The notes beneath the pieces are model-generated. The model saw only the letters and a list, made by a program, of their open reading frames with translations, ran no database searches and was not told the origin of the DNA. Shown one piece after another: positions 1-8,048 of a stretch of 64,000 bases of DNA. A program made the position numbers and the translations under genes. Source of the DNA: Paenibacillus sp. FSL H7-0357 (lineage in GTDB: Bacteria > Bacillota > Bacilli > Paenibacillales > Paenibacillaceae). The stretch lies in the NCBI RefSeq assembly GCF_000758525.1, contig NZ_CP009241.1:3720001-3784000 (forward strand). Direction: 5' to 3'. Every line of letters starts with the position of its first letter. The first letter of the stretch is position 1.

Positions 1-1
1 C

Positions 2-940
2 TTGTTTATGCGTCCGGATGCCGAGGTGCAGTTTGGGGAGCTGCGGATCTTTTTTGCCGTGTTGCTTGGGGTAAGTGTTCTGTTCAGCCTGTGGTTTGTC
101 CTCGTTACCGTGCTGCATGTGGTTAAACCGATTACGAGGCTGACTGCCGCTACGAAAAGGATTTCCAAAGGAAGGTACGACATCCGGCTCAATACCCGGC
201 GGCGGGATGAAATCGGCCAGCTGGCCTCCCATTTCATGATCATGAGCCAGGAGCTGGAGCGGACGAACCGGGCGCGTCAGGAGTTTGTCGCCAACGTCTC
301 GCATGAGATTGAATCGCCGCTGACCTCCATCCAGGGCTTTGCCCATGCGCTTAAAGATTCTGCACTGCCGGAGAACCAGAGGCTGGAGTACCTCTCCATT
401 ATTGACGGGGAGAGCCGCCGCCTCTCGATGCTCAGCAAACAGCTGCTCACCCTGTCCTCTCTGGATTATGACGAGAATGCGCTGCAGAAGAAGAGCTTCG
501 ATCTTCGTGCGCAGCTGCGCCAGGTCGTGCAGATTATGGAGTGGAGACTTACGGAGAAGGAGCTGGCGGTTCGTCTGCATGTGGAGGATATAACACTTCA
601 GGGGGATACGAATCTGCTCTATCAGGTGTGGATGAACCTGCTGTCCAACGCGATCAAATATACACCCTCAGGTGGAACCATCACCCTATCCGCGGAAGCC
701 ACCGGGGGCAGCTGTAAAGTTACAGTCGCGGATACCGGGGAAGGAATATCAGCCGCAGAGCTGCCGATGATCTTCGACCGCTTCTACAAAGTGGACAAGG
801 CGCGTACCCGTGACAGCAACAGCAGCGGGCTGGGACTGTCTATAGCGAAGAAAATAATCGAAACGCACGGCGGCACTATTGAAGCATCCAGCACGGTCGG
901 TACAGGCACCACCTTCACCGTGAATCTGCCGCTTCTGTAA
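2..940 (+). CDS. Sensor histidine kinase, N-terminus cut by window edge (HssS-like)
   Basis: C-terminal part of a membrane sensor kinase. Visible in order are one transmembrane segment (about residues 15-40), a HAMP linker, a HisKA dimerisation domain with the phospho-acceptor His in NVSHEIESPLTS, and an HATPase domain with an N-box (NLLSNAIKY), G1 (DTGEG) and G2 (GLGLSIAKK). The H-box with S-P-L-T-S-I-Q-G-F resembles heme-sensing HssS kinases. That fits the HrtB/HrtA-like exporter directly downstream, although the partner response regulator would lie outside the window. The reading frame is open to the left edge, so the sensor domain and true start are missing. Its kinase role is certain, but the heme signal is inference. 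Confidence 0.9.
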   Translation: MFMRPDAEVQFGELRIFFAVLLGVSVLFSLWFVLVTVLHVVKPITRLTAATKRISKGRYDIRLNTRRRDEIGQLASHFMIMSQELERTNRARQEFVANVSHEIESPLTSIQGFAHALKDSALPENQRLEYLSIIDGESRRLSMLSKQLLTLSSLDYDENALQKKSFDLRAQLRQVVQIMEWRLTEKELAVRLHVEDITLQGDTNLLYQVWMNLLSNAIKYTPSGGTITLSAEATGGSCKVTVADTGEGISAAELPMIFDRFYKVDKARTRDSNSSGLGLSIAKKIIETHGGTIEASSTVGTGTTFTVNLPLL

Positions 941-1009
941 TTATTTATTCATACTCCGTTCATTTTCATCCTCTACACTGTGTTTATACAGAGCAGAGGG
1001 AGTGGTTTT

Positions 1010-2128
1010 ATGTTTTTAGCTTTAAGGGAAATGAGGCATTCCAAAGCACGTTACAGCCTTATCATGGTCATCATGCTGCTGGTTTCCTTTCTCGTCCTGT
1101 TCGTTACCGGGCTGGCCAGAGGACTTGCCTATGCCAATATTTCAGCGGTGGAGAATATGCCGGCTAACTATTTTGTCGTCCAGGGCGACGCCGATCATGC
1201 CTTCAGACGTTCTCAATTAAGTGATGCCGAGCTGATTGCGGCACGTTCAGTTGTGGGCGAAGATAAAGCAACACCGCTTGCGGTGCAGACGAGCACGGTA
1301 ACATCGGACAATGGGGATGCGAAGGCGGACATTACTTTTTTTGCCGTAGATATGAATGGTATGCTTGCTCCTAAGGTGGTGCAGGGAACCGGGATATCGA
1401 ATGAAGCCGGGGGCAGCGCAGTTGTGGACTCCCAGCTTGCACAGTCGGGAATTACCCTGGGAAGCACCATCGTTGATCAGGCTTCAGGGATGTCCTGGAA
1501 AGTATCCGGTATTGTGGACGATAGTTCTTACAGTCATACCCCGGTTGTCTATATCAATAATCTGGACTGGCAGGAAATGAAGCAAGGGGCACGGCAGGAG
1601 AAGGCTGATTCACAGTCTGTGCCTTACAATGTGGTAGCGCTCAGCGCATCTTCTGCTCAAGCTGATGAAATTACCGCCAAACTGGACAATGTGGAGGTCA
1701 TCACGCAAAAACAGGCGATCTCCAGTGTACCCGGTTATTCGGCGGAGCAGAATTCACTGATGATGATGATTGTGTTCCTGTTTGTCATCGCAGGCGTTGT
1801 ACTGGCAGTATTCTTCTATGTAATCACGATTCAGAAGACGAGCCAGTTCGGTATCCTGAAGGCCATGGGCACCAAAATGTCCTATCTCGCCTGGAGTGTG
1901 GTAGGGCAGGTAATGATACTGTCCGTAGCCAGTCTGGCAATAAGCCTGCTGCTGACCTTTGGTATGAATAAGGGGCTGCCGGATTCGATGCCGTTTCAGT
2001 TGGAGAGCTCGACGATTATTTTAACCAGCGTGTTGTTTATAGGTATGTCTCTGCTGGGATCACTTATTTCTGTAGCAAGTGTTGCTAAGGTAGATGCATT
2101 GGAAGCGATAGGGAGGGCTGGAGCATGA
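1010..2128 (+). CDS. FtsX/MacB-type ABC transporter permease (HrtB-like)
   Basis: A 372-residue permease with one N-terminal transmembrane segment (about residues 15-38), a roughly 210-residue extracellular domain and three C-terminal membrane segments (about 250-275, 300-325 and 340-362). This is the FtsX fold. The opening MFLALREMRHSKARYSL followed by a hydrophobic stretch and a GLA-type motif resembles HrtB of the heme exporter HrtBA. The start at 1010 is preferred because GAGGGAG lies 5-10 bases upstream, whereas an in-frame ATG at 980 has no such site. It overlaps the ATPase gene by 4 bp (ATGA), indicating one operon. An antimicrobial peptide exporter is the main alternative. Confidence 0.87.
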   Translation: MFLALREMRHSKARYSLIMVIMLLVSFLVLFVTGLARGLAYANISAVENMPANYFVVQGDADHAFRRSQLSDAELIAARSVVGEDKATPLAVQTSTVTSDNGDAKADITFFAVDMNGMLAPKVVQGTGISNEAGGSAVVDSQLAQSGITLGSTIVDQASGMSWKVSGIVDDSSYSHTPVVYINNLDWQEMKQGARQEKADSQSVPYNVVALSASSAQADEITAKLDNVEVITQKQAISSVPGYSAEQNSLMMMIVFLFVIAGVVLAVFFYVITIQKTSQFGILKAMGTKMSYLAWSVVGQVMILSVASLAISLLLTFGMNKGLPDSMPFQLESSTIILTSVLFIGMSLLGSLISVASVAKVDALEAIGRAGA

Positions 2129-2802
2129 GTGCCAAATTAATCATGAAGCAAGTGACCAAAACCTATGGAGACGGGGACAGCACGATGTCGGTCTTGAAGA
2201 ACCTTGATCTGACGGTCAATGCCGGCGAATTTGTAGCTGTTCTGGGTCCTTCGGGCTCAGGAAAAAGCACCTTCCTCTCGGCGGCTGGAGCTCTACTGAC
2301 ACCAACAAGCGGGGAAATCCTTATTGACGGAGAGCCACTGGGCAATAAGGCAAAGAGCGAACTAACCGAACTGCGGCTGCAAAAAATCGGCTTTATGTTT
2401 CAAAGCGCACAGCTGCTGCCTTATTTAAAGGTTGAGGAACAGCTGCTCTATGTAGCCAAGTTGGCGAAGCTCAGCACCAAAGAAGCCAAAGTGCGGGCTG
2501 CGTATTTACTCAAACGGTTAGGCATTTGGGAGCGCCGCAACCACTATCCCGAGCAGCTGTCCGGCGGACAGAAGCAGCGGGTGGCGATTGCCAGAGCGTG
2601 GATGAACAAGCCGGCGATTCTGTTCGCAGATGAGCCTACTGCAAGCCTTGATTATGAGCGGGGCAAGGAAGTGGTGCGGATGATTGCCGACGAAGTGAAG
2701 AGTGAGGGGAAAGCGGCAGTCATGGTAACCCACGATGAACGGATGCTGGAATGGTGTGACCGCGTGCTGCATCTGGAGGATGGAGTACTGATTGAGTCTT
2801 AA
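2125..2802 (+). CDS. ABC transporter ATP-binding protein (HrtA-like)
   Basis: A 225-residue nucleotide-binding subunit with Walker A GPSGSGKST (about residues 43-51), Q-loop (MFQSAQ), signature LSGGQKQR (about 146), Walker B ILFADEPTASLD and H-loop VTHD. Its length and sequence fit the LolD/MacB/HrtA subgroup that pairs with FtsX-type permeases. Translation is coupled to the permease through an ATGA overlap. It ends just before a strong intrinsic terminator. With the upstream kinase it probably forms a stress-induced efflux unit. Heme as substrate is inferred from family resemblance only. Confidence 0.93.
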   Translation: MSAKLIMKQVTKTYGDGDSTMSVLKNLDLTVNAGEFVAVLGPSGSGKSTFLSAAGALLTPTSGEILIDGEPLGNKAKSELTELRLQKIGFMFQSAQLLPYLKVEEQLLYVAKLAKLSTKEAKVRAAYLLKRLGIWERRNHYPEQLSGGQKQRVAIARAWMNKPAILFADEPTASLDYERGKEVVRMIADEVKSEGKAAVMVTHDERMLEWCDRVLHLEDGVLIES

Positions 2803-2822
2803 GTTTATGTATGCCTTAATGG

Positions 2823-2854
2823 CCTGAACCCTCGAACAAGGGTTCAGGTTTTTT
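2823..2854 (+). terminator. Intrinsic terminator of the ABC exporter operon
   Basis: A perfect 9-bp stem, CCTGAACCC/GGGTTCAGG, with an 8-nt loop is followed by six T residues. It lies 20 bp after the ATPase stop codon. Confidence 0.92.
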
Positions 2855-2884
2855 GCTATCCTGTAAAAATGTTGTCTATGAGAA

Positions 2885-3790
2885 TTAGACTGGCGGTTTA
2901 CGGTCTGGATTAACCGGTGCAAGCAGCTTCTCGATAAAGACGGTTATGGCCATGGTAGCAGCGTTTTCCTTGCGGCTGATGATTGAGAAATTTCTCTCCA
3001 GCAGCTGATGCCTGATCCGCAGCTCGCTGATTTCGCCCCGGGCGAGCTCTTTGCGTACAATCCATCTCGAGAGCATGGCGATTCCTAATCCAGCCGAGAC
3101 GGCTTCCTTAATCCCCTGGCTGCTGTTGAATATATAAGACCGCTTATGGGAGATTTGGGCATGCTGCAGAAAATGATCGCTGAAGGCACGCGTGCCGGAG
3201 CCAGGCTCCCGCAGCACCCATACCTGATTCTGGAGCATGTCTTTATCTACGGCATTTGCGGCCGAGAGGGGATGGCTACACGGAGCTACAATGATCATTT
3301 CATCCTTCATATAGGGAATCACGGACAGCTCATGGTCAGACGTTTCGCCTTCAATGAACCCGATATCAAGGATGTTCGATTTAATGGCGGCAATAATCTC
3401 CTCGGTATTGTGGATCGTGACCTGCAGATTCACCTGCGGGTATTGATTGGCGAACTCGGCAATTCTGCCAGGCAGGATGTACTCTCCAATCGTAAAGCTG
3501 GCCCCGATATGAATACTCCCGGTGACTTCATCGCGCAGCAGTTGGATTTCCCTGCCCGCTTCTTCATAATGCGAGAGGATCTGCTTCACATGTTTATAGA
3601 GGATAGCTCCCGCTTCTGTCAGCCGGACTTCCTTCGGGGAACGGTGAAGCAGCTTGGTTCCCAGTTCATTTTCCAGGTTGCGGATATGCAGACTCACGCC
3701 GGGCTGGGAGAGGTTTAAGAGCTCTCCGGCACGGGAGAAATGGCGCTGTTCAGCAACGGTTGCAAATACACGTAATGCATCTACTATCAT
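2885..3790 (-). CDS. LysR-family transcriptional regulator (YeiE/CysL-like)
   Basis: A 301-residue LysR regulator. It has an N-terminal winged helix-turn-helix (about residues 1-60: RHFSRAGELLNLSQPGVSLHIRNLE within this stretch) and a two-lobed effector domain (about 90-290). A TGAGGT Shine-Dalgarno site precedes the ATG at 3790. It is divergent from a YeiH-type transporter gene, the same pairing as yeiE/yeiH of enterobacteria, so control of that transporter is likely. The intergenic region holds a T-N11-A inverted repeat suited to LysR binding. The effector is unknown; sulfur compounds are a guess from relatives. Confidence 0.9.
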   Translation of the reverse strand: MIVDALRVFATVAEQRHFSRAGELLNLSQPGVSLHIRNLENELGTKLLHRSPKEVRLTEAGAILYKHVKQILSHYEEAGREIQLLRDEVTGSIHIGASFTIGEYILPGRIAEFANQYPQVNLQVTIHNTEEIIAAIKSNILDIGFIEGETSDHELSVIPYMKDEMIIVAPCSHPLSAANAVDKDMLQNQVWVLREPGSGTRAFSDHFLQHAQISHKRSYIFNSSQGIKEAVSAGLGIAMLSRWIVRKELARGEISELRIRHQLLERNFSIISRKENAATMAITVFIEKLLAPVNPDRKPPV

Positions 3791-3852
3791 AATTATACCT
3801 CATTATTAGCCTTGGAATTCTTTGTACATGGCCGATTATTATCCATTTTAAC

Positions 3853-3879
3853 ATAGTTATTATCATCAATCATAAGTAT
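3853..3879. promoter_or_regulatory. Candidate LysR-type operator
   Basis: An inverted repeat, ATAGTTAT-N11-ATAAGTAT, with 7 of 8 arm positions complementary sits between the divergent LysR and YeiH-like genes. It matches the T-N11-A architecture of LysR sites. Its position about 110 bp ahead of the transporter start fits an activator or autoregulatory site. Confidence 0.5.
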
Positions 3880-3987
3880 TTGTAATGATAGAGATAGCAA
3901 AGACGTATTTCACTTCCCTGTTGGCTGCACTTATAGTGAGATTACAAGTTAGCAACGTAATTGAACGTAAACAGGGAGTGGTTTGAG

Positions 3988-5061
3988 ATGAATCATGCAC
4001 ATCAGCTTCAGCGCTTGAACGATAAATACAGCGGATTTATTCTAGGAATCCTGCTTACAGGACTACTGGCCATAGCAGCCAAATATTTGGCGCTGCTGCC
4101 TTACCTTGGCATCATGGGCCAGCTGGTAATTGCCATTCTGTTAGGAGTTCTGCTTCGTACAGCAGGAGGGGTACCGCAACAGGCAGTGCCGGGCATCAGC
4201 TTTTCCAGCAAGAGATTGCTCAGAGCGGGGATCATCCTGCTCGGGATGAGATTGAACCTGTTTCAACTTGTGCAGGCCGGTCCCAAGGTGTTGGCGATTG
4301 CCGTGATTAATATTGTATTTACTTTGTTCACCGTTTATGGACTCTGCAAATGGATGAAAATTGATAGGACACTTGGACTGCTGACCGCTTGCGGAACTGC
4401 GATATGCGGAGCAGCAGCCGTCGCGGCAATCTCTCCCCAACTAAGGGCCTCGGACAATGAGACCGCAATAAGCGCGGCAACGGTAGCTGTGCTGGGGACG
4501 ATATTTACGCTGGTTTATACGTTAATTTATCCGGTGTTGTCCCTTAGTCCAGAAGGGTATGGGATATTTGCCGGAGCCACTCTTCATGAAGTAGCGCATG
4601 TGATCGCCGCTGCCGCACCCATCGGTGAAAAGGCTGCAGACCTCGCGGTGATCGTGAAGCTGACTCGGGTAGCGATGCTTGTTCCGGCAGCTCTTGCTAT
4701 TGGCGTCTGGGAAGCCTATAGACAGCGTAAAGCAGAGAGAGTGTGTAGGGGGCAAGTGACGGCTGTACAGCCACCGCATTCCAAAATTCAGTGGAGGAAA
4801 CTTCCGGTTCCCTGGTTTATCGGCGGTTTTTTGCTGATGAGCGGTGTAAATACGCTGGGAATAATCCCTGAACAAGTAACGGCTGATCTGATTATCCTGG
4901 CGTATATGCTGCTGGCCATGGCGATGGCGGGACTCGGGCTTGGTGTGGATATCAAGACCTTTGCCCTAATGGGTAAAAAACCGCTGCTGGCTGGCTTAAT
5001 CGGCTCGTTACTGCTCTCGGGACTTGGATTTCTGCTGGTTCATCTCCTTGGACTCGCATAG
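3988..5061 (+). CDS. YeiH/UPF0324-family membrane transporter (putative sulfate exporter family)
   Basis: A 357-residue polytopic membrane protein with about ten hydrophobic helices. It belongs to the family labelled putative sulfate exporter (YeiH). Typical features are the glycine-rich segment around LTACGTAICGAAAVAAISP (about residues 134-152) and the ATLHEVAHV motif (about 200). The start at 3988 follows AGGGAG at a good distance; an in-frame TTG at 3961 lies upstream of that site and is less likely. It is divergent from a LysR gene that probably controls it. The transported substrate is not proven for the family, so the sulfate label should be taken lightly. Confidence 0.88.
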   Translation: MNHAHQLQRLNDKYSGFILGILLTGLLAIAAKYLALLPYLGIMGQLVIAILLGVLLRTAGGVPQQAVPGISFSSKRLLRAGIILLGMRLNLFQLVQAGPKVLAIAVINIVFTLFTVYGLCKWMKIDRTLGLLTACGTAICGAAAVAAISPQLRASDNETAISAATVAVLGTIFTLVYTLIYPVLSLSPEGYGIFAGATLHEVAHVIAAAAPIGEKAADLAVIVKLTRVAMLVPAALAIGVWEAYRQRKAERVCRGQVTAVQPPHSKIQWRKLPVPWFIGGFLLMSGVNTLGIIPEQVTADLIILAYMLLAMAMAGLGLGVDIKTFALMGKKPLLAGLIGSLLLSGLGFLLVHLLGLA

Positions 5062-5075
5062 TCCGTTTCTCCCCT

Positions 5076-5906
5076 CTACCTTGTGCTGTTCCGGTAGGCA
5101 GAGGGAGATACGCCGGTAGATTTCTTGAAATATTTCGAGAAATGGGCCAGCTCCATGCCCACCTGCGCAGCGATATCGGAAATGCTGGAAGTAGAGTAAG
5201 AGAGCTGTCTTTTAGCCAGTTCCATCCGCTTGAGCTGCACATAATGCATGGGCGGAACCCCCATGTATTTCTTGAAGTAGGGGATGAAATAGTTCGGATG
5301 CAGATGAACCAGCTCGGCCAGTTCCTCTACCTCCATAGGCTGCGTTAGGCGCTGTTCAATGTATTGCAGGACGTTCGCTAGCTGTTTTTGACCATTGGTA
5401 TGAGCCAGCTCACCCATGAAATCGGAATATCCGCCGTCCTCCAGGCAGAGTGCTAGCAGATGAAGTAGTGCGGCTTGATTCCGCATGGTGGAGAGAAGGT
5501 TCTCTTCCGGAAACCGTGTTATCATCTCTGTGAAAATCTCCCGAATGGCATCCGGCTCCGCAACATCGCTTATGTACAGCTTGTTGCCTGTATGAAACAA
5601 GGGCCATTCTCCGATATGGGCATCAAAATGACAAAAGTACCGCTTATAGGGATTGTCAGGGGAGGTTTCTGTAGTTTGCGTCGAGCCTGCCGGCATGATC
5701 ATCAATTGGCCGGGGCGCGGATAATGGGCTTGCCCGTTCAGGATCACCTTACCCTCGCCGCCATCAATGAAATAAAGTCTGTTAAAGGATGGCGTCTCAT
5801 TCAAGCGGTTCCATCCGGGGTATCTGCTGCTTAAGTGGGCATGGGTAACGGTGACGCTCAGGTTCTGCAGTAACGCTCCTGTAAGGTTGCCGGATTGATT
5901 CATCAT
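5076..5906 (-). CDS. AraC-family transcriptional regulator with cupin sensor domain
   Basis: A 276-residue regulator. The N-terminal half (about residues 20-150) is a cupin-like sugar-binding domain (RLYFIDGGEGKVILNG, YPRPGQLMIMPAG). The C-terminal 100 residues carry two helix-turn-helix motifs typical of AraC (VEELAELVHLHPNYFIPYFKK and ISDIAAQVGMELAHFSKYFKK within them). A GGAG site precedes the ATG at 5906. It is divergent from a sugar dehydrogenase operon. A pair of CTTAATT direct repeats 21 bp apart lies between them, so it is the probable activator of that operon. Confidence 0.92.
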   Translation of the reverse strand: MMNQSGNLTGALLQNLSVTVTHAHLSSRYPGWNRLNETPSFNRLYFIDGGEGKVILNGQAHYPRPGQLMIMPAGSTQTTETSPDNPYKRYFCHFDAHIGEWPLFHTGNKLYISDVAEPDAIREIFTEMITRFPEENLLSTMRNQAALLHLLALCLEDGGYSDFMGELAHTNGQKQLANVLQYIEQRLTQPMEVEELAELVHLHPNYFIPYFKKYMGVPPMHYVQLKRMELAKRQLSYSTSSISDIAAQVGMELAHFSKYFKKSTGVSPSAYRNSTR

Positions 5907-5962
5907 ATAACTCCTTTATTGTGTAATAAATCCAGTATACCGCTTTCATTTAACTAAAACAT

Positions 5963-5990
5963 CTTAATTATGTACAAAAAAACCTTAATT
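5963..5990. promoter_or_regulatory. Direct-repeat operator, likely AraC-type
   Basis: CTTAATT at 5963-5969 is repeated at 5984-5990, exactly 21 bp apart, which is two helical turns. AraC-type activators bind such same-face direct repeats. The site lies 70-97 bp upstream of the first dehydrogenase start. Confidence 0.45.
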
Positions 5991-6059
5991 CCGGTCATGT
6001 TCACTGTCTGGAAATAGGGTTATTCTCATATCATAACTCACATAGGAGTGATTCATAGG

Positions 6060-7223
6060 ATGAAGAAGGTTCGTTATGGAATTATTGGAGTTGGAAATAT
6101 GGGCCGGGCCCATGCGCTCGATCTGATTCATGAAGTAAAAGGAGCTGAGCTGGCGGCTGTCTGTGATACAAGCCCCGAACGCCTGGAGTGGGCGGCAGAG
6201 CACTTGCCTGATACGGTGCTCAGGTTCAGCACACCTGCTCAATTATTTGCCTCCAAAAGTATTGATGCCGTATTAATCTCCACTCCGCATTATGATCATC
6301 CGCCGCTTGCGATCGAGGCGCTGAAGCACGGCTATCATGTATTAATTGAAAAACCCGCCGGTGTATATACGAAAGCCGTGCAGGAGATGAACGAAGCCGC
6401 TGCGCAAAGTGGCCGCAAATTCGGCATTATGTACAACCAGCGGACCAACCCGCTCTATCAAAAGCTGAGAGAGCTGATTCAGTCCGGTGAGCTGGGTGAG
6501 ATCCGCCGCACCAACTGGATCATTACTGACTGGTATCGTTCGCAGAGCTATTACAACTCCGGGGGCTGGCGGGCTACATGGGCTGGAGAAGGCGGCGGTG
6601 TGCTGCTGAACCAGGACCCGCATCAGCTGGATCTTTGGCAATGGACAACCGGAATGATGCCGAAGCGTGTGCGTGCATTCTGCCAGTTTGGCAAGTACCG
6701 CAATATTGAGGTGGAAGATGATGTAACCGCTTATGTCGAGTATGAGAACGGAGCAACAGGCCTGTTCATCACCACTACCGGGGAGGCGCCGGGAACCAAC
6801 CGCTTTGAAATCAATGGGGATAACGGAAAAATCGTCGTGGAGAACGGCAAGTTGACCTTCTGGCGTCTTCGCATCCCGGAGCCGAAGTTCAATGCCGAAT
6901 TTGCCGAAGGCTTCGGAAGACCCGAATGCTGGAAATGTGAGATTCCGGTTCCAGAGGGCGGAGGAGAACAGCACAAGGGAATCTTGCGCAACTTCACCAA
7001 TGCCATTCTGCATGACGAACCGCTGCTCGCTCCCGGAGAAGAGGGAATTCGCGGCCTGACACTTTCGAATGCAATGTACTTGTCCGCTTGGACTGACAAT
7101 TGGGTTGAGCTTCCGATTGATAGTGATTTGTTTCATGAGAAGCTCATGGAACGGGTGGAGAGCTCTACCTTCCGGAAGGAAGCTGTAGAGCAGCGGGCTT
7201 TTGACGTAAAAGGTACTCATTAA
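6060..7223 (+). CDS. Gfo/Idh/MocA-family NAD(P)-dependent sugar oxidoreductase
   Basis: A 387-residue dehydrogenase. The N-terminal Rossmann fold shows GVGNMGRAHALDL (dinucleotide-binding GxGxxG, about residues 9-21). The conserved EKP motif (LIEKPAG, about 96-102) marks the sugar/inositol dehydrogenase family, and NQDPHQLDLWQW carries the catalytic D-x-x-x-H-type region. ATG 6060 is chosen because AGGAG ends at 6048, 11 bp upstream; a GTG at 6048 overlaps that site. It is the first gene of a four-gene catabolic operon divergent from an AraC regulator. Substrate is unknown: inositol, glucosides and 3-keto sugars are all possible. Confidence 0.9.
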   Translation: MKKVRYGIIGVGNMGRAHALDLIHEVKGAELAAVCDTSPERLEWAAEHLPDTVLRFSTPAQLFASKSIDAVLISTPHYDHPPLAIEALKHGYHVLIEKPAGVYTKAVQEMNEAAAQSGRKFGIMYNQRTNPLYQKLRELIQSGELGEIRRTNWIITDWYRSQSYYNSGGWRATWAGEGGGVLLNQDPHQLDLWQWTTGMMPKRVRAFCQFGKYRNIEVEDDVTAYVEYENGATGLFITTTGEAPGTNRFEINGDNGKIVVENGKLTFWRLRIPEPKFNAEFAEGFGRPECWKCEIPVPEGGGEQHKGILRNFTNAILHDEPLLAPGEEGIRGLTLSNAMYLSAWTDNWVELPIDSDLFHEKLMERVESSTFRKEAVEQRAFDVKGTH

Positions 7224-7268
7224 TGTAATTATAGGACAGACAAACTTAATAAGGAGTGAATTGCTCAT

Positions 7269-8033
7269 ATGCAACGTTCTACAATAGCTGCACAAATGTA
7301 CACACTACGTGATTTTACCAAGACTGCAGAGGATTTAAGGGCTGCTTTCCAGAAGCTGAAAGTGATGGGTTATCAGGCTGTGCAAATTTCCGGAATGGGT
7401 CCGATTGATCCGCAGCTGGTCAAACAATACGCGGATGAAGCTGGGCTGACCATCTGCGCGACCCATGTGCCGTGGAACCGGCTGGTGAATGACCTGGACG
7501 CATTGGCTGCAGAACATAAGCTGTGGAATTGCAAATACATCGGTCTCGGCGGACTGCCGGGAGAATATCAGAGCAGCCAGGAGGGCTATCGGACATTTGC
7601 CAAACTTGCCTCCGGAATTGCGCGGACCCTGAAGGAGGAGCATGGTCTGCAATTCGTTTATCATAATCATGATTTTGAGTTCGAACGGATTGATGGGGTT
7701 ACGGGTATGGAGGTGCTGCTGCAGGAATCCGATCCCGAGGTGTTCGGCTTTGAACTCGATATGTATTGGGTTCAGGCCGGGGGAGCCAATCCGGTGGACT
7801 GGGTTCACAAGGTAAAGGGCCGGATGCAGGTCATGCATCTGAAGGATATGGCTATCATCTCCAGGGGACAGGTTTTTGCTGAGATCGGTGAAGGAAACAT
7901 GAATTATGAAGCTATTATTGAGGCCGGCCGTGAAACGGGTGTGGAATGGTTTGTTGTTGAGCAGGATGTCTGCCGCCGCGATCCTTTCGAGAGTCTGGAG
8001 ATCAGCCTCAAATACCTGATTTCGAAGCTGTGA
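7269..8033 (+). CDS. Sugar phosphate isomerase/epimerase family protein (TIM barrel)
   Basis: A 254-residue protein of the xylose isomerase-like TIM-barrel superfamily (IolE/IolI/YcjR type). Metal-binding positions are suggested by YHNHDFEF (about residues 128-135), FELDMYWV (about 161-168), MHLKD (about 190-194) and the C-terminal VVEQD. An AAGGAG site lies 10 bp before the ATG. It lies between dehydrogenase genes. The combination suggests oxidation of a sugar hydroxyl followed by isomerisation or epimerisation, or a lyase step on a 3-keto-glycoside, but the exact reaction cannot be read from the sequence. Confidence 0.87.
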   Translation: MQRSTIAAQMYTLRDFTKTAEDLRAAFQKLKVMGYQAVQISGMGPIDPQLVKQYADEAGLTICATHVPWNRLVNDLDALAAEHKLWNCKYIGLGGLPGEYQSSQEGYRTFAKLASGIARTLKEEHGLQFVYHNHDFEFERIDGVTGMEVLLQESDPEVFGFELDMYWVQAGGANPVDWVHKVKGRMQVMHLKDMAIISRGQVFAEIGEGNMNYEAIIEAGRETGVEWFVVEQDVCRRDPFESLEISLKYLISKL

Positions 8034-8048
8034 CCGGGAGGGTTGAAG

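Noticed and set aside
3961..3987. Upstream TTG start for the YeiH-like gene
   Set aside because: The AGGGAG Shine-Dalgarno lies inside this segment, immediately upstream of ATG 3988, which is the better start.
6342..7295. A 317-codon minus-strand frame
   Set aside because: Antisense to the first Gfo/Idh/MocA gene and with no recognisable protein family.
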